Of a DNA stretch of 64,000 nucleotides, positions 61,225 through 64,000 are shown piece after piece (the stretch's first letter is position 1; the number at the start of each line of letters is the position of its first letter). This DNA comes from Bifidobacterium samirii (GTDB taxonomy: Bacteria > Actinomycetota > Actinomycetes > Actinomycetales > Bifidobacteriaceae): contig NZ_QXGK01000004.1 in the NCBI RefSeq assembly GCF_003952945.1, positions 1 through 64,000 on the forward strand. Direction: 5' to 3'. The notes below the pieces were generated by a model. The model was not told the origin of the DNA, did no database searches, and was given only the letters and a program-made list of their open reading frames with translations. Made by a program: the position numbers and the translations under genes.

Positions 61225-64000
61225 TTATTTCTTCCATGCGGTCGGCCAGTTGGGGGTTTGGGGAAGTTCTTCTAGGGCGGGAAGGGATTCCACTATGTCG
61301 AGGGTTTCCATGCTGACTCGGATGACCTTTTCCACGAGATCTACGATGTAGCGGGGATCGTCGCTGTAGTCGTTCGGGTCGTTGGTGATGCCGCTCTTCT
61401 TGTCGGTGGTGACCTTATAGCGGTCGATGAGCCAGCCGATGGCGCTCTTCCCGTTGACCACGTACTCGTAGGCGCGCAGCGGGATGCCCTCGATGGTCAG
61501 GTTCTCCGCCACTTTGAGCACCGTCAGGTCTGGCACCTTCCTGCCGGTCTCCGGATCCTTGATCTTCTTCGGGTAGGTCATCTTCTCGGTGCGTCCGGGG
61601 TTCGCCTTGTCGCCGACCTCCATGACCGGCCACGGGTCCAGCGACTCGTAGTCCAAGTGCAGGTGCGCGAGGGCGCGGCCTGCCTTCATGAACGCCTTGA
61701 AGTCTTTGGCCAGCGGGATGCGCGGCAGTTCCTTCTTGAGGTTGTTGGCGAAGCGTCGACGGTATTCGGGGCTGTGCAGCACGCCGTACACGTAGTAGAA
61801 GATATCCTCCTTGCTGATGCGCAGGTTCGGGTACGCTTCACGGAACACCTTGAGGCCAGTGTCGGTAATCACGTCATGGCGAATATAGCCTCGTTCATCC
61901 GCACCAGACGTATCTGACGCGGTGAACAAATCACGGTCATCCGAAGATTCGACCTTCTCATACCAATAGAGCGGGAGACATTGCGAATCTCCACAAAAAT
62001 GAAGATCAGGAATCAGCTCTGCAATAAGCGCATCCCCATTGGAAACACATATTTCTCGCGTATTGCCACCCTCAACATGCAGTAATTTGATTTGAGAACT
62101 TGGACGCTCGATCAGCTGACCTGACGCATAGAGGTACTGCTTACAAAATGGACGATACGAAGCAATTCTTATTTCCTGATCCACAAAGGAAAAAACCCTC
62201 TTCTGATTAAACTTACGTTTTAAGCCGTCTGTCCATTTCAAAATATGAGACTCAGTTATAAAACCTGTTGATACACTCTGATTAAACAAATCAACACTAC
62301 GGATAGCGGATGTATTCACAAAATCACGAGAGTAGTTCCAAACCCAAGCATCACGATTCGTCGAAACACCAAGCGACGAAATACTGAATAAACTATCAAC
62401 AGGAATAAATTCGTTGAATGAGCCATCTCTCTTATCGAGCCAATCACCATGTGCATCAGGTTCAATACCGTCCCATTCCGGACTGAAGTTTACTACATCT
62501 TTGAGGATATTCAACTTCTCCTGTCGGGAAAGATAATCACCAATATCCCGATAGTAAACGACACCATGCTCATTGGATGATGGATTTTTAATAAGAAGAG
62601 TAATAGCAATAGTCGCGCGTGACCCAGAATCAAAAATTTTACCTCCTTCCTTCCTTGACTCCTCACCAACAGTACGCTGATTGCCACGCAGATTATATAC
62701 GTAAATGGAATTAAATTCTTTGGTAAAGCATTTACGTACGCCAGCAGTTGATTCACCAGTAAGCCATCCACCATTAGTGACAAAGCAGATGACACCCGAT
62801 TCCCCGATACGATCAGACGCCCATCGGAAGGCGCGAATATAGTGATCATACAGCTTACTATTCAAAGTAGCGTTCGATTCGGCCACATAGGTCTCTTCGA
62901 TTCGCTTGTCGAGGGTCGGGTACTTGGTATTTTGATTGCCGGTGTTCTCGCTGTCACCGGCCCTATACGGCGGATTGCCGACGATGACCTTGATGGGCAG
63001 GCTCTTCTGTTCTTTAATGCGTTCGGTGTTCTCGGTGAACACGGTGTCGTCGAGTGTATCGCCGTCCTCGTGCATCTGGAATGTGTCCGTCAGCAGCGCA
63101 CCCGGGAACGCCTGATACCCCCCCCCGATACGCTTGTGGTAGGACTGTTCGATGTTGATGTCCATGATGGTCGCGGCCAACGGCACGATTTCGTTGGAAT
63201 GCAAATCATGCTCGTACTTGTACGGCAGATCCTCCGCGGCAATCAGCGACTCGTCCTCGATGAGTCGGCACATGTACGTGCCAGTGCCGGCGAATCCGTC
63301 GAGCACGTGCACGCCGCACGAACCGAGCGACTGGCCGAACTCGCGTTCCAGCGCGCGCTGGACCATGTGCAGCTGCGCGTCCACGACCTCGACGGGCGTG
63401 TACACGATGCCCAGCGAGTCGGCGGTGTCCTTGAACGCCTTGGTGAAGAACTCGTTGTAGATCTCCTTGATGAGGTTCTGCTTGGCGACGTCCGTTTCCA
63501 GCTGGCTTGCGGACAGCTGCACCGACGCGTACAGGTCACGCAGCGTGGGATTGTCGGTCGTTGCGGACAGTCCGGCCTCGTATAGGGCCGTCATCGTGCG
63601 GTCGAGTCCTCGGACGATGGGATTGTGGTCGATGACTTCCTTGTTGGTGAACAGGGTCTGGAAAATCGGCTTGGTGACCTCGTGTTGGGCGAGCACGGCG
63701 ATGGCGTCCACTTCCGTGTAGCCCGGATTGAGGCTGTCCTTCAGACCGTCCACGAACTCGAGGAAGCTGTCGCGCGCACTACCGGGCTGGCTCACGAGCC
63801 GGTAGATAGCTTCGGCACGGCCGCGGGTGATGGCGGCGATGTCGTCGGTCCATTCGCCCCAGTAGATCTTCGTGCCACACTTGCGTACAATCTGCGCGTT
63901 GATGGCCTTCGCCATCTCGCCCACGCTCCAATCCAGTTCCACATCCGACCAGTTATCGGCCGTCAAAGCAGCAGTCTCGGGATCATCCTGCAAATCGTCG
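61225..64000 (-). CDS. Type ISP restriction-modification enzyme, C-terminal part (partial)
   Basis: 925 residues are open to the window edge; the 5' part (Mrr nuclease and helicase in LlaGI/LlaBIII-type enzymes) lies outside. Visible are the N6-adenine methyltransferase motif I LDGFAGTGTYMCRL (minus strand near 63271-63306) and motif IV NPPY (62965-62976), followed by a target-recognition region (about 62880-61930) and a C-terminal domain. Such single-polypeptide enzymes translocate on DNA and cut between sites; one strand of an asymmetric sequence is methylated. A G9 tract lies between the two MTase motifs. The TRD is AT-rich, unlike its flanks. The family is assigned from the MTase motifs and the large coupler/TRD layout. 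Confidence 0.85.
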   Translation of the reverse strand, partial: DDLQDDPETAALTADNWSDVELDWSVGEMAKAINAQIVRKCGTKIYWGEWTDDIAAITRGRAEAIYRLVSQPGSARDSFLEFVDGLKDSLNPGYTEVDAIAVLAQHEVTKPIFQTLFTNKEVIDHNPIVRGLDRTMTALYEAGLSATTDNPTLRDLYASVQLSASQLETDVAKQNLIKEIYNEFFTKAFKDTADSLGIVYTPVEVVDAQLHMVQRALEREFGQSLGSCGVHVLDGFAGTGTYMCRLIEDESLIAAEDLPYKYEHDLHSNEIVPLAATIMDINIEQSYHKRIGGGYQAFPGALLTDTFQMHEDGDTLDDTVFTENTERIKEQKSLPIKVIVGNPPYRAGDSENTGNQNTKYPTLDKRIEETYVAESNATLNSKLYDHYIRAFRWASDRIGESGVICFVTNGGWLTGESTAGVRKCFTKEFNSIYVYNLRGNQRTVGEESRKEGGKIFDSGSRATIAITLLIKNPSSNEHGVVYYRDIGDYLSRQEKLNILKDVVNFSPEWDGIEPDAHGDWLDKRDGSFNEFIPVDSLFSISSLGVSTNRDAWVWNYSRDFVNTSAIRSVDLFNQSVSTGFITESHILKWTDGLKRKFNQKRVFSFVDQEIRIASYRPFCKQYLYASGQLIERPSSQIKLLHVEGGNTREICVSNGDALIAELIPDLHFCGDSQCLPLYWYEKVESSDDRDLFTASDTSGADERGYIRHDVITDTGLKVFREAYPNLRISKEDIFYYVYGVLHSPEYRRRFANNLKKELPRIPLAKDFKAFMKAGRALAHLHLDYESLDPWPVMEVGDKANPGRTEKMTYPKKIKDPETGRKVPDLTVLKVAENLTIEGIPLRAYEYVVNGKSAIGWLIDRYKVTTDKKSGITNDPNDYSDDPRYIVDLVEKVIRVSMETLDIVESLPALEELPQTPNWPTAWKK

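Overview
This window is a chromosomal segment from a high-GC member of the genus Bifidobacterium (Actinobacteria). The core genes are strongly GC-rich. Gene order and content fit the genus: hisDCB-orf-hisH-priA next to a second glutamine synthetase gene, ftsZ-sepF-yggT-divIVA-lspA-rluD, a class II glyS, L-lactate dehydrogenase, a GH129-type alpha-N-acetylgalactosaminidase, a very large wall-anchored GH2 beta-galactosidase, and a sucrose permease/beta-fructofuranosidase pair under a LacI regulator. The species cannot be fixed from sequence alone. No tRNA, rRNA or CRISPR array was recognised.

Layout. 1-7767 is an accessory defence island. It holds the tail of an IS5-type transposase, an AT-rich gene that looks like an ApeA-type protein cut short by that IS, an MvaI/BcnI-type restriction enzyme with a Dcm-like cytosine methyltransferase (predicted CCWGG), and a divergent four-gene operon of a 74-aa protein, a GHKL ATPase and two unknown proteins. 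7963-30178 is core: CDF metal exporter, ldh, hflX, a methyltransferase, hrpA, a secreted hemagglutinin-like protein, an MFS exporter, glnA2-type glutamine synthetase, a DUF2252 protein, the histidine operon and oleate hydratase. 30430-46183 carries yhbY, the GH129 enzyme, a DJ-1/PfpI protein, dnaE, then the division cluster, dus and glyS. 46380-59969 is metabolic: the GH2 beta-galactosidase, a TPP-riboswitch-controlled thiamine set (thiM, thiED fusion, thiamine-binding protein), and the sucrose regulon. 60108-64000 is a second accessory zone: a small gene overlapping a broken partner, then a DUF4145 protein and the 3' part of a Type ISP restriction-modification enzyme that runs off the window.

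How the parts work together. The two edge loci are DNA-defence systems. The left one pairs a classical Type II R-M with a tightly coupled GHKL-ATPase operon, with a leaderless promoter and palindromic operators between them; this is the best candidate for an incompletely described system. The right one has a nine-G tract inside its methyltransferase domain (possible phase variation) and an AT-rich target-recognition segment that looks exchanged by recombination. In the core, the sucrose genes have three near-palindromic operators placed exactly on the cscB promoter, and thiamine salvage is controlled by a TPP aptamer.
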